A stretch of 53,486 bases of DNA. Origin: Collinsella sp. (GTDB lineage: Bacteria > Actinomycetota > Coriobacteriia > Coriobacteriales > Coriobacteriaceae). Where the stretch lies: NCBI GenBank assembly GCA_019414445.1, contig DXMA01000017.1:1-53486 (forward strand), in the 5' to 3' direction. Position numbers and translations under genes: made by a program. The stretch's first letter is position 1. Each line of letters opens with the position of its first letter. Under the pieces are notes generated by a model. It made no database searches. It was not told where the DNA came from and worked only from the letters and a program-made list of their open reading frames with translations. Shown one piece after another: positions 16,212 through 26,652 of this stretch.

Positions 16212-17066
16212 TTACGCCTTAAGCGTGAGCACCGCACCGAAGGCGGTCGGGCCGCAATGGCTCGAGATGACACCGCCGACCTGAGTCCAGGTAACGTCCT
16301 TAAAGCCCAGGTCGTGCGCATAGACTTCCATGTCGTCGCGCAGCTCCTGGGAAAGGCCTACCGAATACGCCAGGCCAATATGCGAGTAGTCAATCTCGCC
16401 CTTCGCAACCATGTGGTCAATAAAGGCGCGGGCGCACTTGAGCATAGAGCCGCGGAACTTCTTGGTTGCCACGAACTTGCCGCCCGTTACCTCAATGCAG
16501 GGCTTAATCTTGAGCAGATGGGCACCGAGGAATGCCACGTTGGATAGACGACCGCCCGCCTTAAGGAAGGCTAGGTCGGTAGGAACAAAGCCCAGCAGCA
16601 CACGGTCCATGACGGAATTCGTAAATGCAAAGATTTCGTCGACGGTGGCATCGGGGTGAGCCTCGATGTATTTGGCGGTCTCGACGGCAACAAGCGACTG
16701 GCCCACCGAGACAAAACGCGTGTCCATGGAGTAGACGTAGTCGCGACCCTTGGCGGCAATCTTAGAAGACTGGTGTGAGCAGGTCGTGGCCTCGGAATAC
16801 GCAAGGTGCAGAATAGTCGCATCGGGCTGCTCGGCATGGATGCGATCGTACACGTGCGCAAAATCTGCCGGCGCGCAGCCGCTGGTCTTGGGCATCACGC
16901 CAAACTCGTTGCAGCGCGAATAAATCTCGAGCGGATCGATCGAGCCGTCCTCGACGGTCTCGTCACCAATCGTGACATGCATAGGTACGCGCACGATACC
17001 GTAGCGTTCGCAGAGCTCCGGCGTCACATCCGAACCAGACTCAACCACGATTACGTACTTGCCCAT
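16212..17066 (-). CDS. DegV family fatty-acid-binding protein
   Basis: Fatty-acid-binding protein of the DegV/FakB family; FakB members present fatty acids to the kinase FakA. About 284 residues. It begins MGKYVIVVESGSDVTPELCERYGIVRVPMHVTIGDETVED, the typical DegV start with the SDS-like motif as SGSD. The S/T-rich lipid-binding loop is FGVMPKTSGCAPADF, and SMDTRFVSVGQSLVAVETA and FLKAGGRLSNVAFLGAHLLKIKP are signature stretches. No fakA is nearby. The start is chosen by homology of the N terminus; the ribosome site is weak. About 277 bases upstream of the start hold no gene that I can support. Confidence 0.9.
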   Translation of the reverse strand: MGKYVIVVESGSDVTPELCERYGIVRVPMHVTIGDETVEDGSIDPLEIYSRCNEFGVMPKTSGCAPADFAHVYDRIHAEQPDATILHLAYSEATTCSHQSSKIAAKGRDYVYSMDTRFVSVGQSLVAVETAKYIEAHPDATVDEIFAFTNSVMDRVLLGFVPTDLAFLKAGGRLSNVAFLGAHLLKIKPCIEVTGGKFVATKKFRGSMLKCARAFIDHMVAKGEIDYSHIGLAYSVGLSQELRDDMEVYAHDLGFKDVTWTQVGGVISSHCGPTAFGAVLTLKA

Positions 17067-17343
17067 TATCATCACGACCCATCTCAACATTGGCTTTTCA
17101 ACACATGGCACGCGCCGCCGCACTGTTGCACAACGGCGGCAGAGCGCCAAAGAGACGCCGCCCCTTGCACACAACAAAGGACAGCGTCTCCCTGGAAAAA
17201 CTCCGTGCTAATCTGAGATTCTACACGGTTTATTACTAAGTGTTACTTACTCCGCAAACGGTCGCTATACGCGATAAACGGTAGTTCGCTGCGGCAACTG
17301 CGACACATTCCGCCCAGCAAGTCCAATCGTGCTCCACACACGG

Positions 17344-18792
17344 TTAATGCGCGAGGCGGTAGAAATTCATCGATGCCGCGCCCTCGGCGTGCAGCTCCAT
17401 CGCCGGAACCGCCGGCGAATAGGTACGGCTCGTAAGTGCCGCCTCGCCGCCATTTGCAAAAATCTCGACCATCGTAGTGTCCGAAAGCACGCGCAGGTCG
17501 CGAAGCTCGCTGAGCTCAATCGACCTCTGGTCGCGCCCATAGCCTTCGTCACCCATGTCGAGGGTAAGCATCCCGTCTGCATAGCGCACAAAGACACCCT
17601 TGCGGATTTCGAGCTCGACCATCTTGGCGCCCTCGCAGGAAACCACAAGATCAAACAGGCGGCCCGGCTCCTCAACGGTTTCACCGCCTATCGCGCGAAC
17701 GCAGTCACCGCGCATCCTCTCAATCTCGTGCGCCGGCCGCTGGCAGAGCTTACCATCGCGTATGCTCAGCTCTCGCGGCACCGTCAACGCGCACTGCCAC
17801 CCGCGCGCCACCGTCGGGTTTTCTGCCGTCGCGTCGGGGCAACCCGACCATCCGATCATCAAACGCCGGCCTGCAGTATCCTCAAAGGACTGCGGAGCAT
17901 AGAAATCAAAACCGGCATCGACCATCGGGGGCATGCCCTGCCCGACGATTTTAAAGCTCGGCGCCTCCCAATCGGCCTCGATGGAGAACCACACGCACTG
18001 ATGCGGATTGCGGTAATGCCAACCATCGGCAGGCACACCCTGCGGACAGCAAACGAGAATAAGCTCGCCATCGAGCTCAAACAGATCGGGGCACTCCCAC
18101 ATAAAGCCAAACTTCTCGTCCAACTCAATGCGCGTCGCATAGCTCCAGTCCTCAAGATTGCGCGAGGTATAGACAAGCACGCACCCGCGATCGTCTTTCG
18201 TACGAGCGCCGAGAACCATGTAGTAGATACCGTCGTGTTCAAGGATCTTGGGGTCGCGCACGTGCGTACCGATATCGTCGGGGTAATCGACCGGCCCAAC
18301 AGCTATGCGCTTCTCGCCCAATTCGTCGGGATTCTCGGCAACCATATGAATCTGGTTTTGCTCACGGCCCGTCAACACGTAGTCGTAATCATCGCGGTCA
18401 AAATGCTTAACGTTGCCGGTATAGAAGTAGTGAATCTTGCCATCACGTACAAAGGCAGAACCAGAATACGCTCCACTCGAATCCAAATCGGAATCGGGGA
18501 ACAACACGGGGCCGCGATTCTCGTACGTCACAAAATCCTTTGTCGTCAGATGGTTCCAAAGCACTGGACCGCCATGCGCAGCATCGAACGGATCGTATTG
18601 ATGATAGATGTGATACGTATCACCAATCTGAACCAAACCGTTGGGGTCGTTGAGCCAGCCAAGCTCAGGCTCCACATGGAACAAAAGCCTATCGGGGTCG
18701 GACGCGATGCGAGCCGCCGTCTCATCCTGTCCAGCTCGCCACTGCTCATAGTCCGCACGCATCACCTTGTTTTTTTGATTAAACATCGCCAT
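17344..18792 (-). CDS. scrB: Sucrose-6-phosphate hydrolase (GH32)
   Basis: Glycoside hydrolase family 32 enzyme that splits sucrose-6-phosphate, imported by the PTS protein encoded upstream, into glucose-6-phosphate and fructose. The 482-residue protein has the nucleophile motif ELGWLNDPNGLVQ near residue 46, HVRDPKIL (transition-state Asp), and MWECPDLF with the acid/base Glu. A five-bladed propeller followed by a C-terminal beta-sandwich fits the length. It is the last gene of a four-gene leftward operon (regulator, GH32, PTS, GH32). About 95 bases, no gene, separate it from the PTS gene. Confidence 0.92.
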   Translation of the reverse strand: MAMFNQKNKVMRADYEQWRAGQDETAARIASDPDRLLFHVEPELGWLNDPNGLVQIGDTYHIYHQYDPFDAAHGGPVLWNHLTTKDFVTYENRGPVLFPDSDLDSSGAYSGSAFVRDGKIHYFYTGNVKHFDRDDYDYVLTGREQNQIHMVAENPDELGEKRIAVGPVDYPDDIGTHVRDPKILEHDGIYYMVLGARTKDDRGCVLVYTSRNLEDWSYATRIELDEKFGFMWECPDLFELDGELILVCCPQGVPADGWHYRNPHQCVWFSIEADWEAPSFKIVGQGMPPMVDAGFDFYAPQSFEDTAGRRLMIGWSGCPDATAENPTVARGWQCALTVPRELSIRDGKLCQRPAHEIERMRGDCVRAIGGETVEEPGRLFDLVVSCEGAKMVELEIRKGVFVRYADGMLTLDMGDEGYGRDQRSIELSELRDLRVLSDTTMVEIFANGGEAALTSRTYSPAVPAMELHAEGAASMNFYRLAH

Positions 18793-18887
18793 TGACCTTC
18801 TCGTCTATGGGAAAGGACGCTCGACTCACACGAGCCGAACGCCCTTCCTCAAATGGACTTATCCTCAGATTACGCTGAACGGCTCAA

Positions 18888-20339
18888 CTAGAAGCTGACA
18901 TCGAAGCCAGCGCCAGCGCCCTCTTCATCAGTGGTCGGCACGCCCTTTGCCTTGTTGTAGGCAAAGATCAAGACGATCGGCACGATAAAGGCGATGAGAT
19001 TGCCAGCCACATACCACATGAGCGTCTCGGGCGTGACGATGAGCAGGCCAAGCACGCCGGTCAGACCCTGACCGATGGCGCGCACCTCAAAGAGCTTCAC
19101 GAAGGCACCGCCGCAGCCTGCACCGATGCAAGCGCAGATGAACGGGATGATCGAGTAGCGCATGTTTGCAGCGAAGATAGCGGGCTCGGAGATTCCGACC
19201 AGCGTCGGGATAAAGGACGACATGCAGATGTTGCGCTCTTTGGAATGCTTCTTATGAATGAGGTACATGCCGATGGCGCCGCCGCCCTGGGCGATAATGG
19301 AAACCGACCAGATGGCCTGGATGTAGTTGAAGCCAGTCGTGGCGACGAGGTTTGCCTCGATACCCTGGATGAACTGATGCGTACCGGTAACGACAAGCGG
19401 CTGCAGGAACGCGGCGAAGACAAAGGCACCAAAGACGCCCATCCTGTTGTACAGGATATCGATTACGCCGCCGAGGACGTCGCCGATCAGGTTGCCGAGC
19501 GGGCCGAACACGGTGAACAGGGCGACGTTAGCAAGAATCAGGGTAACGGTCGGGACAAAGACGAACGAAACGACCTCGGGGATGTACTTCTGGGCAATCT
19601 TTTCGACCTTGGCCATAAACCAGGCAGTCAGGATTGCAGGGAACACGCCGCCCTGGAAAGCAACCATGGGAATGGATAGCGGACCAAAGTTCCAGTACTC
19701 AGCACCCGTCGGGTCCATAACGAACGTGTTGCGGTTCATAAGGCTCGGGTGAACCATGACGATACCGACGAGGATGCCCAGGATCGGGTTACCGCCAAAA
19801 CGCTTGACCGCGCTGTACATAACCAGGACAGGCAGGTAGTCGAACGTGGTGGCGATAATGGCAAAGAAGCTTGCGAGGTTCTTGAGGAACTCGCTGTGAT
19901 CGGCGAGGCTGCCTTCCATGCCAAAGAGGCCGTTGGCAACGATCAGCGACTTAAGGCCGATGATGATTGCAGCGCCGACGAAGGCAGGAATGATGGGGAT
20001 AAAGATATCCGAGAATACCTTGAGGACCGAGAAGAACTTGCCCTTCTTGTCCGCCTCGGCGCCCTTGACCTCGGAAGCACTGATCTCCTTAACGCCCGTC
20101 AGAGCCATAAACTCATCGTAAACCTTGTTGACGGTACCGGTACCGAAGATGATCATGAGCTGGCCGCTGTTGTACAGCACGCCCTTGACGCCATCGATGT
20201 TCTCGAGCTCGGCCTTGTTGTATTTGCTCGTATCCTTGAGCACCAGACGCAGACGGGTCACGCAATGCGTGGCGCCCTCGATGTTCTCCAGTCCGCCGAC
20301 GTTGTCGACGACTTGCTGGGACACTGCCTTGTAGTCCAT
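18888..20339 (-). CDS. PTS sucrose-type transporter, EIIBC components
   Basis: Membrane permease and phospho-carrier of the glucose/sucrose PTS class, about 483 residues. The N-terminal IIB domain has the phosphorylated cysteine in ATHCVTRLRLVLKD (near residue 27). The IIC domain from about residue 100 has roughly ten hydrophobic segments and the conserved region SLIVANGLFG and GTHQFIQGIEANLV. The C terminus ends without a IIA domain, so a separate IIA protein must supply the phosphate. GGAGAGG stands before the ATG at 20339. It lies between two GH32 genes under a LacI regulator, so sucrose or a short fructan is the likely substrate. Confidence 0.92.
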   Translation of the reverse strand: MDYKAVSQQVVDNVGGLENIEGATHCVTRLRLVLKDTSKYNKAELENIDGVKGVLYNSGQLMIIFGTGTVNKVYDEFMALTGVKEISASEVKGAEADKKGKFFSVLKVFSDIFIPIIPAFVGAAIIIGLKSLIVANGLFGMEGSLADHSEFLKNLASFFAIIATTFDYLPVLVMYSAVKRFGGNPILGILVGIVMVHPSLMNRNTFVMDPTGAEYWNFGPLSIPMVAFQGGVFPAILTAWFMAKVEKIAQKYIPEVVSFVFVPTVTLILANVALFTVFGPLGNLIGDVLGGVIDILYNRMGVFGAFVFAAFLQPLVVTGTHQFIQGIEANLVATTGFNYIQAIWSVSIIAQGGGAIGMYLIHKKHSKERNICMSSFIPTLVGISEPAIFAANMRYSIIPFICACIGAGCGGAFVKLFEVRAIGQGLTGVLGLLIVTPETLMWYVAGNLIAFIVPIVLIFAYNKAKGVPTTDEEGAGAGFDVSF

Positions 20340-20384
20340 GTTCCTCTCCATTCCTTTTCTAAATCATAAAACGGTTCGTTGCCG

Positions 20385-21767
20385 CTACAGAGACGCGATC
20401 GTTGCGTTTGCGCACTTGAGCGCACCGTCGGTGACGGTAAGCGCCACACCCTGGCCCTGCTTGTTGCAGAAGCGAGCGTTGAGCGCAACATCATCGACAA
20501 AGATGGTCGCGATGTCGTCGTCGACGACCAGACGCACATGGTGAGTGCCCTCGCCCTTAAAGAACAACGGACGCTCGAGGCCCATGTTGTTGACCTGGAA
20601 CCACGGATACTGGGGGGCCGCCGTAAACTCGAGTTTGCCCTCACGCAGGTTGGCGCGGAACTCATAGGCAAGACCGGACTCGGCGTCCTCGGCAAGCTTC
20701 ACCGAGAAGCCGGCAGCGTCACCGGCGAGCTCGATGTCGGCGTCGAGCATATAGGTAGAACCGGCATCCGCGGCGAGCACCTGCTCGACCTTGCCCGACT
20801 CGCACGAAAGCTCAAAGGCCTCGACTGCCTTAGCCTCGCCAAAGGCGCCAAGCATGCTGTCGGGAAGCTTGGTGCCGAGCGTTCCGTTGGCACGCTGAAC
20901 GATCTCGAGAGGCATAAAAGTGCCACCCCACAGGTAAGAGCTGGGGTCGCCGCCCTCGTCGCGCGTAGGAACCCAACCAAAGAGAACGCGGCGCTCGCCG
21001 TCAAATGCGGTACGTGCAGCATAGTACGCGCGGCCATCGAAGGAATCGTCCGCAGGAGTGATCCAAGGACCGTTGATAGAGCGAGACATGCGGTAACGGG
21101 TCTTGTTGCCATCACTGTACTCAGAGAACACCAGATACCACCAGTCGCCCATCTTAAAGAGATCAGGCATCTCGAACATGGTGTACAGGCCCGGATTCCA
21201 CCAGTCGCCCTGGAACTCCCAGGTATCCAGGTCCTTGGAGGTGAACTTGACCAGACGACCGGTCATCAGACGCTTGTCCTCGCCCACACGCGTGCCGAGG
21301 ATGAGCATGTACTCTTCGTTCTCCTCATCCCAAAGAACAAAGGGATCGCGCCAGTTGCGGTCATCGTAACCCTCCTGGGGCGGAAGCAGCGTCTCGGCGA
21401 TGTTCTTCTCCCACTTGACGGCGTCGTCACTCGTTGCGTGAAGAAGAACCTGCTTCATCAAGCGCGCGCGGACCTTATCGCGATTGCAACCAGTGTAGAG
21501 CGCATGGTACTTGTCGCCCACCTTAAACACTGTGCCGGCATAAACATACTGGTCGACTTCCTCGTCGCCGCCACGCTCAAGGCTCTCGCCAAAGTCCTTG
21601 TAGTTGACGAAATCCTTGGTCGTCGCGAGTGCCCAGCCAAACGGCTCTCCGAAAGGTCCGGGGTTACGCGTGTCACGCTGATGATAGAGATAGAACGTGC
21701 CGTCCTCGCCGTACGGCATGATGTCGCCTACCCAAATTCCCTCAGGCTGGTAATACACCTTGTGCAT
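20385..21767 (-). CDS. GH32 glycoside hydrolase (fructosidase-like, variant nucleophile motif)
   Basis: Second GH32 enzyme of the operon, about 460 residues. It starts MHKVYYQPEGIWVGDIMPYG, where the canonical WMNDPNG box is replaced by WVGDIMP; the Asp is retained as the probable nucleophile. The RDP motif (NWRDPFVLWD) and acid/base motif (FEMPDLF, where Met replaces Cys) are kept, so it is probably active. A C-terminal beta-sandwich (from about 320) includes LDADIELAGDAAGFSVKL. This subgroup may prefer fructans or fructo-oligosaccharides rather than sucrose phosphate; that is inference. AAGGAAG precedes the ATG. Two operator-like sites lie just upstream. Confidence 0.85.
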   Translation of the reverse strand: MHKVYYQPEGIWVGDIMPYGEDGTFYLYHQRDTRNPGPFGEPFGWALATTKDFVNYKDFGESLERGGDEEVDQYVYAGTVFKVGDKYHALYTGCNRDKVRARLMKQVLLHATSDDAVKWEKNIAETLLPPQEGYDDRNWRDPFVLWDEENEEYMLILGTRVGEDKRLMTGRLVKFTSKDLDTWEFQGDWWNPGLYTMFEMPDLFKMGDWWYLVFSEYSDGNKTRYRMSRSINGPWITPADDSFDGRAYYAARTAFDGERRVLFGWVPTRDEGGDPSSYLWGGTFMPLEIVQRANGTLGTKLPDSMLGAFGEAKAVEAFELSCESGKVEQVLAADAGSTYMLDADIELAGDAAGFSVKLAEDAESGLAYEFRANLREGKLEFTAAPQYPWFQVNNMGLERPLFFKGEGTHHVRLVVDDDIATIFVDDVALNARFCNKQGQGVALTVTDGALKCANATIASL

Positions 21768-21816
21768 CCGAGACTTCCTTTCCCACAAGATACTAACTCG
21801 GTACAACTGCAAGATA

Positions 21817-21849
21817 TGTCAATCGTTTTCATATGTCAAACGTTTTCAC
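21817..21849. promoter_or_regulatory. Two tandem LacI-type operators upstream of the sucrose operon
   Basis: TGTCAATCGTTTTCAT (21817-21832) and TGTCAAACGTTTTCAC (21834-21849) fit TGTCAnnCGTTTnCA, centred on the CG typical of LacI operators. They sit 50 bases before the GH32 start and presumably bind the regulator encoded at 21952-22962. Confidence 0.75.
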
Positions 21850-21880
21850 ATCAATACGTCTTTTCGCAGTTCCAGTCGTC

Positions 21881-21898
21881 GGCAAACGGTTGACATAT
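21881..21898. promoter_or_regulatory. Third LacI-type operator, inverted
   Basis: GGCAAACGGTTGACATAT is the reverse complement of the TGTCAnnCGTTTGC form. It lies between the regulator stop and the GH32 gene. Confidence 0.65.
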
Positions 21899-21951
21899 GC
21901 CGGCGAACGGTCATCAGAGGCGTTTGAGGAATTCTTTTGGCACGGGATGAA

Positions 21952-22962
21952 CTACGCGGTTTTGCCCTCAATGAGTTCAACGGGGAGCTTGATATTCGAT
22001 TCAGGATTATCGCCGTTAACAAGAGCGATGATGGATTGCGCCGCGAGCTCTCCGATGCGATCGATATCTTGGCGTACGGTTGTTAAGTCAGGCATAAACG
22101 TCATAGTGCGGCGGGCACCATCCGCGCCCACGACCTTAATATCGTCCGGAGCGCTCAAGCCGCGCTGCTTCATAATGTTGAGACAGATGGCCGCCATCGT
22201 GTCGTCTCCCGCAAAGATGCCGTCAATATCGGGGTTCTCATCGAGGATCTTCGCAACGACCGCGCTCTTTTCGTCGTCGGGCTTAACGAACTCGACCTCA
22301 CGGACAAGCGCGGGCAAACCGGCCTGCTCAACAACATCGAGGTAGGCATCGGTACGCTTATTGGCAGGCATGCGCATGCGGCTATTGCTGCGCAGGCACA
22401 GGATGCGTGAACACCCGTCATCGATCAGGCGACGCGTGGCAAGTTCGCCGATGCTATAGCTGTCGCTCGCAATCTGAACAGAGGCCTCGCCAAGGTCGCA
22501 GTCGATACCAACCAGGCTCAAGCCCATCTCGGCATATGCCTCAGCACCGATATTGAGGGAGTTGACGATGACGCCGTCGACCATATTGCGGCGGAGCATG
22601 TCAATATAGGAACGCTCAAGATCGGGTCGATTGGCGCTGTTGCACAGCAACATCTTAAAGCCGTTTTCCGCCAACGTGCGCTCGACCGCCTGCACAACCT
22701 GAGCATGGAACGGGCTGCTCACAAAGGGAACGATCATGCCGATAAGGTTCAGGCGACCGTTGAGCATGGCACGGGCGATATCGTTGGGCGTATAGTTGAT
22801 GCGCTCCATCGCGGCATGGACCTTATCGCGGGTTTCTTGGCTAATATAGCCGCGATTATTAAGCACGCGAGATACCGTAGTGGGCGAAACCCCCGCCACC
22901 GCTGCAACTTCCTTGATGCCAGGCTTAGCAGAATCCTTAGAACGAGCGCCCTCGCGAGCCAT
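21952..22962 (-). CDS. LacI family regulator of the sucrose operon
   Basis: DNA-binding repressor with an N-terminal LacI helix-turn-helix (IKEVAAVAGVSPTTVSRVLNNRGYIS, about residues 15-40). The hinge-proximal YTPNDIARAMLNGRLNLIGMIVP and a periplasmic-binding-protein-like effector domain follow. About 336 residues. The ATG at 22962 has GGGGGAGG five bases upstream; an ATG seven codons earlier lacks one. It is the first gene of the leftward operon with GH32, PTS and scrB, and four matching operators lie at 21817-21898 and just upstream of its own start, so it probably represses itself and the sugar genes. The effector is likely a sucrose or fructose phosphate (inference). Confidence 0.9.
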   Translation of the reverse strand: MAREGARSKDSAKPGIKEVAAVAGVSPTTVSRVLNNRGYISQETRDKVHAAMERINYTPNDIARAMLNGRLNLIGMIVPFVSSPFHAQVVQAVERTLAENGFKMLLCNSANRPDLERSYIDMLRRNMVDGVIVNSLNIGAEAYAEMGLSLVGIDCDLGEASVQIASDSYSIGELATRRLIDDGCSRILCLRSNSRMRMPANKRTDAYLDVVEQAGLPALVREVEFVKPDDEKSAVVAKILDENPDIDGIFAGDDTMAAICLNIMKQRGLSAPDDIKVVGADGARRTMTFMPDLTTVRQDIDRIGELAAQSIIALVNGDNPESNIKLPVELIEGKTA

Positions 22963-22982
22963 AGCACCCTCCCCCATCAACA

Positions 22983-22998
22983 TGTCATACGTTTACAT
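22983..22998. promoter_or_regulatory. Fourth LacI-type operator, upstream of the regulator
   Basis: TGTCATACGTTTACAT matches the three sites at 21817-21898 and suggests autoregulation. Confidence 0.65.
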
Positions 22999-23102
22999 AC
23001 GAACAAAGCATACCCCAACAACAGCGGGAAGACGGTAACAGTACAAGTAAGTAAACGACTCATCCAAATAATTAGGAGAGTTTCGCCTAAAGGGTGACTA
23101 CA

Positions 23103-23247
23103 CAGGACCCCGCCGGGGCTGCTTGGGCTATCTCCCAAAATATTCCGCAGGACGCAAGAAGCCCTCGCCGCACGAAGTGCGCAGCGAGGGTTTCTTGCAT
23201 GTCCGAGGACGTTTTGGGAGGTAACCCAAACAGCCCCGGCGATCCTG
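23103..23247 (-). repeat. Family-I nested hairpin element D (3' of the PFL small subunit)
   Basis: Outer arms of about 37 bases (23103-23141 and 23211-23247), linkers ATTCCGCAG and CGAGGAC, and an inner stem AAGAAGCCCTCGC / GCGAGGGTTTCTT capped by GCACGAAGTGC. It is 16 bases from the stop of the glycyl-radical subunit and in the same gene-relative orientation as A, C and E. Confidence 0.85.
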
Positions 23248-23263
23248 CGGGAGTTAAATCCCT

Positions 23264-23515
23264 TTAGAACTTGTCGTGGAAGGTACGCGAAATGACCTCG
23301 TCCTGCTGCTCCTTGGTGAGCGTGTGGAAGTTCACGGCATAGCCGGAAACGCGGATGGTCAGCTGCGGGTACTTCTCGGGGTGAGCCTGAGCGTCGAGCA
23401 GCGTCTCACGGTTGAAGACGTTGATGTTCAGGTGGTGGCCACCCTTCTCGGCGTAAGCGTCGAGCATGTGGACCAGGTTATCGGCCTGAGTCTCGGAAAC
23501 TTCAGAAACCTTCAT
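23264..23515 (-). CDS. Stand-alone glycyl-radical subunit of pyruvate formate-lyase (GrcA-like)
   Basis: An 83-residue protein that matches only the C-terminal glycyl-radical domain of pyruvate formate-lyase: GGHHLNINVFNRETLLDA, HPEKYPQLTIRVSGYAV (radical Gly58), and LTKEQQDEVISRTF. The upstream gene encodes the rest of PFL and lacks this domain. The two together therefore make one enzyme, with this piece carrying the radical installed by PflA. In E. coli the similar GrcA is a spare part that repairs oxygen-cut PFL; here it looks obligatory. AAGGAG stands before the ATG at 23515. Two hairpins occupy the 85 bases after the large gene. Confidence 0.9.
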   Translation of the reverse strand: MKVSEVSETQADNLVHMLDAYAEKGGHHLNINVFNRETLLDAQAHPEKYPQLTIRVSGYAVNFHTLTKEQQDEVISRTFHDKF

Positions 23516-23538
23516 AATGTGTCTCCTTCGATTGATAG

Positions 23539-23600
23539 GCGCCGGCCGAAACCGGCGCACTAATCAGTAATCGTTATTGTTAGTATAGCACTAACAATAG

Positions 23601-23603
<3 letters not shown>
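23539..23603 (-). repeat. Two hairpins between the split PFL genes
   Basis: An AT-rich stem ACTAACAATA / TATTGTTAGT (23574-23600) begins at the large-subunit stop. A GC-rich GCGCCGG / CCGGCGC stem (23539-23558) follows, lying 20-odd bases before the small-subunit start. Neither has a strong T tract in the right place, so partial termination or RNA processing is more likely than a full stop. Confidence 0.6.
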
Positions 23604-25652
<2,049 letters not shown>

Positions 25653-26202
25653 TGTGTAACCACGCTCCTAGTTACGTGTAATGCGGCGCTCTCTCACACC
25701 GCTGCTTATTGAATTCTTGAATTATCGGCTTGCACTACCGGCTTCTTCCGTTCTTCACCACACGTTGGTACAGGGAAAAACGTTTGTCCACCTTGGAACT
25801 GCAACCCAAAACCCAAGATTTCACCCGTTTGAGAAGGATAACATAGCCACCCCCTTCATCAGGGCTGTTATATGTTTCTTTTTTTATACCATTAGGGCGT
25901 TTTTAACAAATCCGCAGGAAATGCGAGCGCGAGCAACTACCGTTCACCGATTTGTTTGGTATTTTTCCTTGCCTTTGTACGACGTTCGCTCTAGCTGTTA
26001 TGCCAGCTTTAGCAGAGTAAAGTGCCTCTGAGTAGGCTTTGGGACATGCCTTACGATCTACCCCTTACTTTGCTGATACCGACGGTGTACGGAGGTCGCC
26101 TAAAGGTTGTTTTCTAGGCATGACCCAAAATCTACCGTATAGGGTGCGCGTGCAAGGGTATCATCTTTCACCGAAAATAGTTTCTAGTGTTAGGGGTTTT
26201 CG
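25653..26202. other. 550-base gap: PFL upstream region and MarR upstream region
   Basis: The left half is AT-richer and must hold the leftward pfl promoter; I could not fix -35 and -10 boxes. At 26038-26131 TTTGGGACATGCCT and AGGCATGACCCAAA form an inverted pair around a spacer, related to the palindrome at 7950-7983. No convincing ORF is present. Confidence 0.5.
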
Positions 26203-26205
26203 GTG
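26169..26205. promoter_or_regulatory. Inverted repeat overlapping the MarR-gene start
   Basis: CACCGAAAA (26169-26177) and TTTTCGGTG (26197-26205) are exact complements 19 bases apart; the second includes the GTG start codon and flanks the AGGGG ribosome site. Either an autoregulatory operator or an RNA hairpin limiting translation would fit. Confidence 0.55.
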
Positions 26206-26652
26206 GAAGATACCGATTTCCATGAGCTTGGACGTCAGCTCCTTACTGAGTTTGGCGGCATTCACCAGCGCGTTTCGCGCTTTGTGGACAAAGTTCTCAG
26301 CGGCGAGATGGCCGTCATGCGCGCCCTCATGCTCGCTGGCGGTTCGCTCACGCCGAGCGAACTCGCTGATCGTGCCTGGGTCTCGAGCGCCCGCATCGCC
26401 AATATCTTGCGCGCCCTCGAGGCCAAGGGTTGGATTGAGCGCGAGCATTCAAAGACCGACCGTCGTCGCGTACACGTCATAGTGACCGACAAGGGATTCC
26501 AGGATCTCGAAATCAAACGCCGGGAATTCGAGGAGCGCACCGCGGCTTTCCTCGAGCAGCTCGGCGAAACAGATACCCAAGAGATGGTGCGCCTTCTAAG
26601 ACGTGCCAACGAAATTATCGACCGCAATCAAGAAAGGAGAGATGCCGAGTGA
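26203..26652 (+). CDS. MarR family transcriptional regulator
   Basis: A 149-residue winged-helix regulator. The core SGEMAVMRALMLAGGSLTPSELADRAWVSSARIANILRALEAKGWIERE is the DNA-binding helix-turn-helix with KTDRRRVHVIVTDKG as the wing. Flanking helices form the dimer interface. It starts at GTG with AGGGG upstream and ends overlapping the first ABC gene by a few bases, so it is the first gene of a drug-exporter-type operon. It probably represses that operon, as is common for MarR-plus-exporter pairs. Confidence 0.92.
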   Translation: MEDTDFHELGRQLLTEFGGIHQRVSRFVDKVLSGEMAVMRALMLAGGSLTPSELADRAWVSSARIANILRALEAKGWIEREHSKTDRRRVHVIVTDKGFQDLEIKRREFEERTAAFLEQLGETDTQEMVRLLRRANEIIDRNQERRDAE

